Positions 1 through 6,080 of a stretch of DNA of 13,724 bases are shown one piece after another. A program made the translations under genes and the position numbers. A model generated the notes under the pieces. It did not search any database, was not told where the DNA came from, and was given only the letters and a program-made list of their open reading frames with translations. The DNA is from an uncultured Prevotellaceae bacterium (GTDB taxonomy: Bacteria; Bacteroidota; Bacteroidia; Bacteroidales; Bacteroidaceae): positions 1 to 13,724 of the forward strand of contig CAMKMK010000042.1 in NCBI GenBank assembly GCA_946413885.1. Reading direction: 5' to 3'. Numbering within the stretch: position 1 is the stretch's first letter; each line of letters opens with the position of its first letter.

Positions 1-16
1 ATTTGATTCACAGAAC

Positions 17-48
17 AAAAAAAAGTGTTGATTATTCAAATATCAACA
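17..48 (-). terminator. Rho-independent terminator after the 233-aa gene
   Basis: Read on the minus strand, a 7-bp perfect stem (26-32 with 42-48; arms TGTTGAT and ATCAACA) with a 9-nt loop is followed, after one C, by eight U (17-24). It lies about 35 bases after the stop of the minus-strand gene ending at 83. The plus-strand side is also T-rich (51-65), so it may work in both directions. Confidence 0.8.
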
Positions 49-82
49 TTGTTTTGCTTTTTTTTGACTTGGTTTCGTGTTG

Positions 83-784
83 TCAAAATTTCATCGCATC
101 GCAAAAAGCTTCGTAACTAAGCTCGATACGAGCCAGCTCGTATGGTTTCAAATTAAGCGAGAAGGTGCCTTTCACTTCTGTCAACCCAAAATAGGACTTC
201 ACCAAACTGGCAAGATTGAAACTGAGCCCGTCTCCCTTCTTGATAAGGAAGTTGGTCAGACGAATCAGATAAGGGCGGTCGTGTTCCACATAACGAAGGG
301 AGTTAAACAAAAGGAAGGAACACGGCATGTTGGAATTTTTCAATAGATAAGGAATCCAATCTGACGGCTGATCTACCCTCAGTAGACGAAACAGGTGCTT
401 GATCTGGGCGACCTCGTTTTGGGTGGGGATCAAACGAAGGAGAGTCTTCTGGACATCAATAGAATTATGGGCTATCGAGTGACAGAACTCCAGAAAACCT
501 GCATCGCTAAGTGAGAGGTCTGCATCGAGTCTTTGGGAAAGGGATTTCAACAAAGTGACGAGGAATGCCTTTGAGTTCCAGGAAACAAGTTTGTTAAAAA
601 AAATCCAGAAACTTTCTTTCTCCACATTGGGCATGATTTGTTCACCCAAGAGATAACCTGCCGTGCGGAATTCGGCGTTGCTGAGGGTGGCAAGATAAGC
701 AAAAAGACCCTCAACGTCTCTGCTCGCCACCAGAACTTGCAGTTTATTGAAGATCTCTCGATTATAATGCTTATCGCTTATCAT
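83..784 (-). CDS. Conserved-looking hypothetical protein directly downstream of tRNA-Thr
   Basis: I do not recognise this protein. From the ATG at 782-784 it is 233 residues, starting MISDKHYNRE. The reading frame stays open upstream to 811, but that longer version would run into the tRNA-Thr gene, so the start at 784 is preferred; the next Met is about 44 residues further in. There is no signal peptide and no obvious membrane segment. The sequence is leucine-rich and looks all-helical, with short amphipathic helices such as FFNKLVSW, LLKSLSQRL and IKHLFRLLRV, as in helical-repeat proteins; this is an impression and not a domain hit. The gene begins three bases after the tRNA 3' end and is followed by a strong terminator, so it probably shares the promoter of the SRP RNA and tRNA. 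A link to translation or RNA metabolism would be a guess. Confidence 0.8.
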   Translation of the reverse strand: MISDKHYNREIFNKLQVLVASRDVEGLFAYLATLSNAEFRTAGYLLGEQIMPNVEKESFWIFFNKLVSWNSKAFLVTLLKSLSQRLDADLSLSDAGFLEFCHSIAHNSIDVQKTLLRLIPTQNEVAQIKHLFRLLRVDQPSDWIPYLLKNSNMPCSFLLFNSLRYVEHDRPYLIRLTNFLIKKGDGLSFNLASLVKSYFGLTEVKGTFSLNLKPYELARIELSYEAFCDAMKF

Positions 785-787
785 TCG

Positions 788-861
788 AGCCTCTTGTCGG
801 ATTCGAACCAACGACCCCGAGATTACAAATCACGTGCTCTGGCCAACTGAGCTAAAGAGGC
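788..861 (-). tRNA. tRNA-Thr (anticodon TGT)
   Basis: On the minus strand the 74-nt sequence folds as a tRNA. The acceptor arm is GCCTCTT (861-855) with AAGAGGC (795-789), and the discriminator base is T (788). The D-arm region carries AGCTCAGTTGG, the anticodon loop is TTTGTAA with anticodon TGT (Thr, reads ACA and relatives), and the T-loop is TTCGAAT. The CCA end is not encoded (CGA follows), so it must be added after transcription. The anticodon stem has one apparent T-T mismatch. It lies four bases after the SRP RNA and three bases before a start codon. Confidence 0.95.
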
Positions 862-865
862 GGGT

Positions 866-961
866 GGGAAAGCTTACTGTATCGCGCTGCTACAACCAAG
901 TACCCTTGCTGCGATCAAGCCCTGGGGGATTCCAAGGGAGCTAGCCGTACAGGACTTTCCC
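866..961 (-). ncRNA. ffs: Signal recognition particle RNA (4.5S RNA, small bacterial type)
   Basis: The RNA component of the signal recognition particle, which binds Ffh and targets nascent membrane and secreted proteins to the translocon. On the minus strand, closing arms GGGAAAG (961-955) and CTTTCCC (872-866) pair over 7 bp. A second helix pairs CTGTA (952-948) with TACAG (881-877), and the apical domain has the conserved SRP signature: CAGG (924-921) on the 5' side and AGCA (910-907) on the 3' side of a short terminal hairpin, flanked by a CCC/GGG helix. The length of about 96 nt suits a small, Alu-less bacterial SRP RNA. The exact ends are inferred from the closing helix. The apical loop sequence (GCTTGATCGC between the two signatures) is not the common GGAA type. 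A good promoter lies just upstream and tRNA-Thr starts four bases after its 3' arm. Confidence 0.88.
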
Positions 962-974
962 GTTTTTAGCGGCG

Positions 975-1006
975 CAAATTTAGTGAATCCATCTGTCTTT
1001 GCCAAA
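975..1006 (-). promoter_or_regulatory. Bacteroidota-type promoter for the SRP RNA-tRNA-Thr unit
   Basis: Read on the minus strand, TTTG (1006-1003) is followed after exactly 20 bases by TAAATTTG (982-975), a full match to the TAnnTTTG -7 consensus of Bacteroidota primary sigma factors with a -33 TTTG at usual spacing. Transcription would start near 965-970, just before the closing helix of the SRP RNA. Confidence 0.8.
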
Positions 1007-1076
1007 TTTTAGGATAAGTTTTTTTTAAAAATGTCTATTTTTACTTTAACATGAAAAATAATTGAATGGAATTTCG

Positions 1077-1084
1077 TAACTTTG
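1077..1084 (+). promoter_or_regulatory. Probable -7 box of the ten-gene operon
   Basis: TAACTTTG matches the TAnnTTTG -7 consensus perfectly and ends 22 bases before the ATG at 1107, giving a short leader. No convincing TTTG lies 19-21 bases upstream, so the -33 element is weak or absent. It is divergent from the SRP RNA promoter about 70 bases away. Confidence 0.6.
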
Positions 1085-1106
1085 TTCGCGTTATAAATTT
1101 AAAATA

Positions 1107-1658
1107 ATGAGTCAGGACCCTTTCAATTACAATCAAGCAAGAGCCTACGCATCGCATTTCGGGCTATGGATAGGCTTGATGTGGATTGCCAGCTTCATAT
1201 GCTCGATGTACAGCTTTGACCACATGATGTTGGGGCACCTGGGAAACATCATTGCCATCTTCTCTTTCTTCGTTTTGGTGCGCCAAGTGAAGAACTACCG
1301 TTATCAGATTTCCGACATGAGCCTGTTGCAATGCATCTGGATGTGCTTCACCATCTGCATCTTTGCGGGACTGATCACCACAGGAGTGCAGGCCCTGTAT
1401 TTCCATTTCCTCGACAACGGTCATCTGGTGGATTCTCTCGCTCGCATGTTTTCTCAAGAGGATTACCGCGCCTTGTTCGAGCAATACTTTGCCAGCCAGC
1501 AACCTGAGGATATCATCCAGCTGATCCAGGGAATGACCATCACGGAAATCATCGTGCAGATGATGAGTATCAATTTTATGATCTCCATGCTGTTTGCCAT
1601 TTTTGGCGGTATGCTGGCCCACAGGGGAAAAGTAAGACAAACTGAACAAAATCAATGA
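1107..1658 (+). CDS. DUF4199-type integral membrane protein
   Basis: A 183-residue membrane protein with about four hydrophobic segments (roughly residues 16-35, 41-60, 73-98 and 148-171). Between the third and fourth lies a polar, acidic stretch (about 103-140) with few hydrophobic residues. Size, helix layout and position directly before a dolichyl-phosphate-mannose-synthase-like GT2 gene fit the DUF4199 family of Bacteroidota, whose biochemical role is not established as far as I know. It is the first gene of the long plus-strand operon; the next start is 10 bases after its stop. The conserved pairing suggests it works with the glycosyltransferase, for example in handling a lipid-linked sugar, but that is inference. 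The family call rests on recall of sequence style and gene order, not on a search. Confidence 0.75.
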   Translation: MSQDPFNYNQARAYASHFGLWIGLMWIASFICSMYSFDHMMLGHLGNIIAIFSFFVLVRQVKNYRYQISDMSLLQCIWMCFTICIFAGLITTGVQALYFHFLDNGHLVDSLARMFSQEDYRALFEQYFASQQPEDIIQLIQGMTITEIIVQMMSINFMISMLFAIFGGMLAHRGKVRQTEQNQ

Positions 1659-1668
1659 ATCGCAAGAC

Positions 1669-2631
1669 ATGAATATTTCCGTTATCATTCCACTTTTCAA
1701 CGAAGAAGAGTCACTTCCTGAGCTTTTTGAATGGATAAAGCGCGTAATGACGGCACACAATCTGACGTATGAGGTGCTGTTTGTCAATGATGGCAGTACG
1801 GATCATTCCTGGCAAGTGATTGAACAATTGCGCGAAGCTAACCCGGAAGTTGTGCGCGGCATCAAGTTCCGCCGTAACTACGGTAAGAGTCCTGCCCTGT
1901 ATTGTGGATTTGCCAGAGCAGCAGGCGACGTGGTCATCACGATGGATGCAGACCTTCAGGACTCACCCGATGAGATTCCTGAGCTCTACAGAATGATAAC
2001 AGAAGAAGGATACGATCTGGTCAGCGGATACAAGATGAACCGCAGCAAGGGCGATCCCCTCTCGAAAACCCTACCTACGAAACTGTTCAACGCCACAGCA
2101 CGTGCCGTGAGTGGCATACACAACCTGCATGACTTCAACTGTGGCCTGAAAGCATACCGTCAGGATGTGGTGAAGAACATCGAAGTTTACGGAGAGATGC
2201 ACAGATACATCCCTTTCCTGGCAAAGAACGCAGGCTTCACTAAGATAGGCGAAAAGAGAGTGCATCACCAAGCAAGAAAATTTGGAAAATCGAAGTTCAT
2301 GGGATGGAACAGATTTGTCAACGGATACCTGGATTTGCTGACCCTTTGGTTTCTCAACAACTTTGGCCTCAAGCCGATGCATGTATTCGGATTCATTGGA
2401 AGCCTGATGTTCCTGCTGGGTTTTCTGGCTATCCTGGTTGTGGGGGGCACGAAACTGTATCATCTGCATAGTGGCCAATCCTATCCCCTGGTGACCAACA
2501 ACCCCTACTTCTACATCGCTCTGACGATGATGATTCTGGGTACACAACTCTTCGTTGCCGGCTTCCTGGGTGAACTGGTGAGCCGCAATGCGCCGGAACG
2601 CAACAATTATCAGATAGAGAAAGAAATATAA
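1669..2631 (+). CDS. GT2-family glycosyltransferase with C-terminal membrane anchor (DPM1/GtrB-like)
   Basis: A 320-residue GT-A fold transferase. The N-terminal strand ISVIIPLFNEEESL (3-16) is typical of family 2, NDGSTD (40-45) belongs to the nucleotide-sugar site, and DADLQD (93-98) holds the metal-binding acidic motif. NRSKGDP (124-130) and the HHQARKFGKSKF region (199-210) match polyprenyl-phosphate glycosyltransferases. Two membrane helices follow at about 237-260 and 279-303. Known relatives transfer a sugar from UDP- or GDP-sugar to undecaprenyl or dolichyl phosphate on the cytoplasmic face of the membrane; the lipid-linked sugar is then flipped and used to decorate envelope glycans, lipid A or proteins. 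The particular sugar cannot be read from the sequence. It sits 10 bases after the DUF4199 gene, so the two are probably co-translated. Confidence 0.9.
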   Translation: MNISVIIPLFNEEESLPELFEWIKRVMTAHNLTYEVLFVNDGSTDHSWQVIEQLREANPEVVRGIKFRRNYGKSPALYCGFARAAGDVVITMDADLQDSPDEIPELYRMITEEGYDLVSGYKMNRSKGDPLSKTLPTKLFNATARAVSGIHNLHDFNCGLKAYRQDVVKNIEVYGEMHRYIPFLAKNAGFTKIGEKRVHHQARKFGKSKFMGWNRFVNGYLDLLTLWFLNNFGLKPMHVFGFIGSLMFLLGFLAILVVGGTKLYHLHSGQSYPLVTNNPYFYIALTMMILGTQLFVAGFLGELVSRNAPERNNYQIEKEI

Positions 2632-2641
2632 ACAATCCTGA

Positions 2642-3106
2642 ATGAGACGACTCAGCCAGATATCCGTTTTCCTCTGCCTCCTCACCATCGCAGCGTGTGA
2701 CTCCGCAGATTGTTCGTTAAGGAACAACGTGGCATGTACCTACTGTTTCTATAGCGACGGGGAATCGATATCCCTTCTCGACACATTGAATGTCTATGCC
2801 TGCGGAACGGATTCTGTGCTGGTGAATCAGGAGATCGGAGCCAGTTCGGTAAACATACCTATGAGCTATTGGCTCGATGCTGACACCCTGATATTTGAGG
2901 TATGTGGAGAAATCTACCGTTTGGTGGATACTGTTTACGTGGAGAAAACCAACATTCCTCACTTTGAGTCGCCCGATTGCCCAACCAAGATGTTTCATCT
3001 GATCACTTCTGTACGCTGTACACATCATTTCATAGAAGACATCGCTATTACATTCCCTCAAATCAATTACGATGAAGTTGAGAACCTGCAGATTCATATC
3101 CGTTAG
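2642..3106 (+). CDS. Small cysteine-rich lipoprotein, DUF6452-like
   Basis: A 154-residue predicted lipoprotein. The N-terminus MRRLSQISVFLCLLTIAAC has a basic start, a hydrophobic core and a lipobox with Cys19 (IAAC). The mature part begins DSADCSLRNNVACTYCFY and has several further cysteines, then short beta-strand-like stretches (SLLDTLNVYA, GTDSVLVNQ, ADTLIFEVCG). This resembles the Bacteroidales DUF6452 family, which I recall beside DUF6048 genes; no function is known to me. It starts 10 bases after the glycosyltransferase stop, and its last 35 bases overlap the next gene in another frame, which suggests coupled synthesis with that secreted partner. The family name is from memory and is less certain than the lipoprotein call. 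Confidence 0.75.
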   Translation: MRRLSQISVFLCLLTIAACDSADCSLRNNVACTYCFYSDGESISLLDTLNVYACGTDSVLVNQEIGASSVNIPMSYWLDADTLIFEVCGEIYRLVDTVYVEKTNIPHFESPDCPTKMFHLITSVRCTHHFIEDIAITFPQINYDEVENLQIHIR

Positions 3107-3797
3107 CCTGCTGATGCTATATCTGTTGCCCCTCTCGACTTTCGCACAAGAGGAAGAGGTGATGCAAGAGGTGCAGGAGGCTCTTGCTGCCCAGGAGAAG
3201 ATTCCCCTACTGGCGGGTGTGGCTGTCTCAGCTGATTTGTGCGGACTCTTCATGAAGATTACAAACTCGAGATTTGCCAACATGGAAGCAGCTTGCCGAC
3301 TGGATTTCAAAGAGAAATATTTCCCCATCTTCGAATTGGGAATCGGCGACTGTACCCGTGAGGGAGGCGACAACAACAACTCGTTCTCCACAACGGCTCC
3401 CTATTTCCGTGTAGGAATGGACTACAACTTCAACAAGAAGATGAGTGGCAACAGGTTCTTTGCAGGCCTAAGATATGCTTTCACATCTTTTGATTTTGAT
3501 TTCAAAAATCCAGACTTTGTCGATCCATACTGGAACGTACAGCATCCTCTGAACATCTCAAAGCGTTCAAACACCCAATGGATGGAAATCGTGGTGGGCA
3601 TAGAAACAAAAATCTGGAGTATTATCCGTTTCGGATGGAAACTTCGTTACAGGGGACGTATCCACCAAAGCGGCACAGAGATGGGAGAACCTTGGTATGT
3701 ACCAGGATTCGGCAGAAACGGAGGCACCGCTTGGGGCGGTACCGTTGATCTGGCATTCGACGTAGGAAAAACAGCTAAATCCAATAAACAGAAATGA
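3072..3797 (+). CDS. Secreted or outer-membrane beta-rich protein, DUF6048-like
   Basis: A 241-residue protein with a clear signal peptide (about residues 1-25, ending LSTFAQ) followed by an acidic, glutamine-rich stretch (26-42). The rest is rich in alternating hydrophobic and aromatic residues typical of outer-membrane beta strands: FPIFELGIGD, APYFRVGMDYNFN, NRFFAGLRYAFTSFDFDF, QWMEIVVGIETKIWSIIRFGWKLRYRGRI, and a final TVDLAFDVG. It fits the DUF6048 family of Bacteroidales; the molecular role is unknown. The start at 3072 overlaps the upstream lipoprotein gene by 35 bases but gives the only good signal peptide, so I keep it. Its stop overlaps the mntP start by four bases (ATGA). A lipoprotein plus a beta-barrel-like neighbour suggests an outer-membrane pair, which is inference. 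Confidence 0.8.
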   Translation: MKLRTCRFISVSLLMLYLLPLSTFAQEEEVMQEVQEALAAQEKIPLLAGVAVSADLCGLFMKITNSRFANMEAACRLDFKEKYFPIFELGIGDCTREGGDNNNSFSTTAPYFRVGMDYNFNKKMSGNRFFAGLRYAFTSFDFDFKNPDFVDPYWNVQHPLNISKRSNTQWMEIVVGIETKIWSIIRFGWKLRYRGRIHQSGTEMGEPWYVPGFGRNGGTAWGGTVDLAFDVGKTAKSNKQK

Positions 3798-4363
3798 GTA
3801 CACTGGAAGTTCTGCTCATAGGTCTAGCCTTAGCAATTGATTGCTTTGCGGTAAGCATGACAACGGGAATCACTACGCGCCGTTTCGTGTATGCCCGCAT
3901 GACTTTCATGGCTCTCTGTTTCGGTTTGTTCCAAGGTGGAATGACCTTCCTTGGATTCTGTGGTATCAATTTGTTCAGTGACTATGTGAAACCCGTTGAT
4001 CACTGGGTAGCATTCATCCTGCTCGCCTATTTGGGAGGTCAAATGATATGGGATGGCTTGCATGAGAAAAAGGAAAAAAGAATTAATCTGCTGAGTTACA
4101 AGACCATCCTGACGATGGCTGTAGCGACCAGCATCGACGCATTTGCGATAGGAATCTCATTTGCATGCCTGGATAGCGTTTATGATTACACCAACATATT
4201 CTTCCCTGTAGCAGTCATTGCGCTATGCTCTTTTGTTCTGTCTATAGTGGGATTCGGGTTAGGAATCTGTCTGGGCAAGAAAACAAACTGGCCAGTAGAG
4301 ATAATTGGAGGAATCATTTTGATAGCGATAGGAATAAAAGTATTAATTGAACATTTGAGTTGA
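3794..4363 (+). CDS. mntP: Manganese efflux pump MntP
   Basis: A 189-residue inner-membrane protein of the MntP (YebN) family that exports Mn2+ and protects against manganese toxicity. Six hydrophobic helices are visible, arranged as two inverted repeats of three. The paired motifs LALAIDCFAVS (11-21) and VATSIDAFAIG (110-120) carry the membrane-embedded aspartates Asp16 and Asp115, corresponding to residues known to be essential in the family. A lysine-rich cytoplasmic loop (91-103) separates the halves. Length is typical (about 188 residues). The start overlaps the previous stop by ATGA and the stop overlaps the apbE start by one base (TGATG), so there is no room for a dedicated promoter or manganese riboswitch just upstream; expression must follow the operon or an internal promoter within the preceding gene. 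Confidence 0.95.
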   Translation: MSTLEVLLIGLALAIDCFAVSMTTGITTRRFVYARMTFMALCFGLFQGGMTFLGFCGINLFSDYVKPVDHWVAFILLAYLGGQMIWDGLHEKKEKRINLLSYKTILTMAVATSIDAFAIGISFACLDSVYDYTNIFFPVAVIALCSFVLSIVGFGLGICLGKKTNWPVEIIGGIILIAIGIKVLIEHLS

Positions 4364-5394
4364 TGGAACAGAAATCCAGATTCCGATTATGGCATATCCC
4401 CATGCTGATACTGCTGATCCTCGGCACCCTGTGGATTGCACTCTCAGAGAGACAACCTGCAGAAATCCCGTTTCAGCATAACGAGGGAGTCATCTTTGGT
4501 ACTATCTACCACTCCACTTATCAGTCTAAGGAAGATATCGGCAACGAGATACTTGCAGCGCTGAATCAGGTGGATGCCAGCCTTTCCATGTTTAACCCGT
4601 CAAGCACGATTTCCAAAATAAATTCTGGCGAATCTGACCAGATAGACTCTCTCCTACTCCACGTTTTTCAGTTGAGTCAAACCATCAGCCGTGAAACAGA
4701 TGGCGCCTTTGATGTTACTGTGGCTCCTCTGGTCAATGCTTGGGGATTTGGATTCAAAAGCGGCGGTTTTCCTGACAGTACGATGGTGGACAGCCTGAGA
4801 GATCTCGTTGGTTGGGAAAAACTCTCACTGGAAGGGAATCGACTCGTAAAAGCAAATCCACACATGATAATCGACTTTAGCGCAATAGCCAAGGGATTTG
4901 GCGTGGATTGGGTGGCTCGTCTTTTTCAGAAAAAGGGAATCCGCAATTTCATGATAGAAATAGGTGGGGAAGTCATTACATCAGGAACCAATCCCAAGAA
5001 CGAACTCTGGCACATTGGCATCAATAGTCCTGAAGTGGATTCCATTCAAGGTGGAAGTAAACTGCAAGAAATACTTGCCATGAGTGATTGTGCGATGGCA
5101 ACCAGCGGAAACTATCGAAATTACTACCTCCATGATGGAAAAAGGATTGCTCACACAATAGACCCCAAAACGGGTTATCCAGTACAGCATAGCATCCTAA
5201 GCAGTACCGTCCTGGCACCCTCATGTGCAATGGCTGACGGCTACGCGACAAGTTTCATGGTATTAGGCTTGGAAAAGGCAAAGAAAGTGCTTTCATTTCA
5301 TCCTGAACTGCAAGCCTATTTCATCTATTCCGATGAAGACGGAGAGAATAAAATATGGTTTACTCCTTCATTAAAAGAATATTTTACTGAATAA
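4363..5394 (+). CDS. apbE: FAD:protein FMN transferase (ApbE family)
   Basis: Transfers FMN from FAD to a threonine of target flavoproteins on the extracytoplasmic side, using a divalent metal; in Bacteroidota the usual targets are RnfG/NqrC-type subunits. The protein is 343 residues from the ATG at 4363 (TGATG overlap with mntP); a TTG one codon earlier is possible but less likely. An N-terminal membrane anchor (about 11-28) replaces the lipobox seen in many homologues. ApbE signatures are present in order: ETDGAFDVTVAPLVNAWGFG (111-130), DFSAIAKGFGVD (171-182), IGGEV (200-204), AMATSGNYRNYY (244-255), HTIDPKTGYPV (264-274) and the metal-site segment APSCAMADGYATSFMVLG (285-302). No Rnf or Nqr gene is in this window, so its substrate is encoded elsewhere. 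It is followed after 17 bases by the regulator gene. Confidence 0.94.
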   Translation: MEQKSRFRLWHIPMLILLILGTLWIALSERQPAEIPFQHNEGVIFGTIYHSTYQSKEDIGNEILAALNQVDASLSMFNPSSTISKINSGESDQIDSLLLHVFQLSQTISRETDGAFDVTVAPLVNAWGFGFKSGGFPDSTMVDSLRDLVGWEKLSLEGNRLVKANPHMIIDFSAIAKGFGVDWVARLFQKKGIRNFMIEIGGEVITSGTNPKNELWHIGINSPEVDSIQGGSKLQEILAMSDCAMATSGNYRNYYLHDGKRIAHTIDPKTGYPVQHSILSSTVLAPSCAMADGYATSFMVLGLEKAKKVLSFHPELQAYFIYSDEDGENKIWFTPSLKEYFTE

Positions 5395-5411
5395 TATATA
5401 ACAAAAGAATC

Positions 5412-6080
5412 ATGGATATACACGAAATGTATCAAATGTTGACTGGAATTAGACTATTCCAGGGCATTAATGGAATGAATCTGGCGAGATTGGAAGAAAG
5501 AGTTCAACTGAATATATCTTCCCGCCAACAGTCCCAGGGAACCTTCATCAAGCAAAACACAGTATGCAGCTCACTGGATTTTCTTATAGAGGGCACCCTA
5601 ATCCGCAGTTTCAAGGACCCAGAGGGCAGATACGAGGTTTGCCAGCAAGTAAATCATCCTTTTGCCATCGAGCCAGAGTCCTTGTTTGGCCTGCATTGCC
5701 TCTATACCTTCAGTTATTCCCCTATGGGACAATGCATGATGCTAAGCATTCCAAAAACAGATGTGACTCATACGCTCATCAAGGAAGATATCTTCCGTAT
5801 CAATTACTTGAATCAAATGGCATCCCAAGTCAAGAAGCTCGAACAACTGAATCTGAAAACCCCACTCGACAACTTTCATGACAAGTTCGTGCATCTCATT
5901 CGTCGCCACACGATGGATCAACGAGGCGAAATCACACTAATTGCCCGCCTTCAAGATATTGCTATCCTGTGTGCCGAGACACGCCTGACGACCTCTAATG
6001 AATTGAACAAATTGGAAGAACAAGGACTGATAGAGATGAAGCGCTGTCAAATCATTATTCCTGATCTTGACAAATTATGA
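5412..6080 (+). CDS. Crp/Fnr-family transcriptional regulator
   Basis: A 222-residue protein with the two-domain Crp/Fnr layout. Residues 12-120 look like a cyclic-nucleotide-binding-type beta-roll (LFQGINGMNLARLEERV, then FIKQNTVCSSLDFLIEGTLIRSF, which includes the family's IEG/L-G turn). A dimer helix follows at about 127-148, and a C-terminal winged helix-turn-helix at about 174-212 (ITLIARLQDIAILCAETRLTTSNELNKLEEQGLIEM). The phosphate-binding-cassette region (about 84-105, AIEPESLFGLHCLYTFSYSP) lacks the arginine-serine pair that binds cAMP in E. coli CRP, and there is no Fnr-like cysteine cluster, so the ligand is unknown and may not be a cyclic nucleotide. The last four bases overlap the peptidase start (ATGA). 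Targets could include its own operon, but no palindromic operator was identified. Confidence 0.85.
   Translation: MDIHEMYQMLTGIRLFQGINGMNLARLEERVQLNISSRQQSQGTFIKQNTVCSSLDFLIEGTLIRSFKDPEGRYEVCQQVNHPFAIEPESLFGLHCLYTFSYSPMGQCMMLSIPKTDVTHTLIKEDIFRINYLNQMASQVKKLEQLNLKTPLDNFHDKFVHLIRRHTMDQRGEITLIARLQDIAILCAETRLTTSNELNKLEEQGLIEMKRCQIIIPDLDKL

Noticed and set aside
785..811. Nine-codon N-terminal extension of the 233-residue protein
   Set aside because: It would be read from the acceptor and T-arm of tRNA-Thr; the ATG at 784 just outside the tRNA is the sensible start.
1164..1787. Long minus-strand open frame (207 codons) opposite the DUF4199 gene
   Set aside because: It is rich in His, Gln and Asp with no domain-like pattern, crosses the junction of two well-supported genes, and has no promoter; it is a shadow frame.
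2071..3391. Two long minus-strand open frames opposite the glycosyltransferase and the lipoprotein/DUF6048-like genes
   Set aside because: The opposite strand carries clear families with signal peptides and catalytic motifs; the antisense frames show no recognisable protein features.
3700..3793. Manganese riboswitch (yybP-ykoY type) before mntP
   Set aside because: The region is fully coding for the upstream DUF6048-like protein and I see no riboswitch core motif.
4360..4362. TTG start one codon before the apbE ATG
   Set aside because: The ATG at 4363 overlaps the mntP stop as TGATG, a common coupling arrangement; the TTG offers nothing extra.
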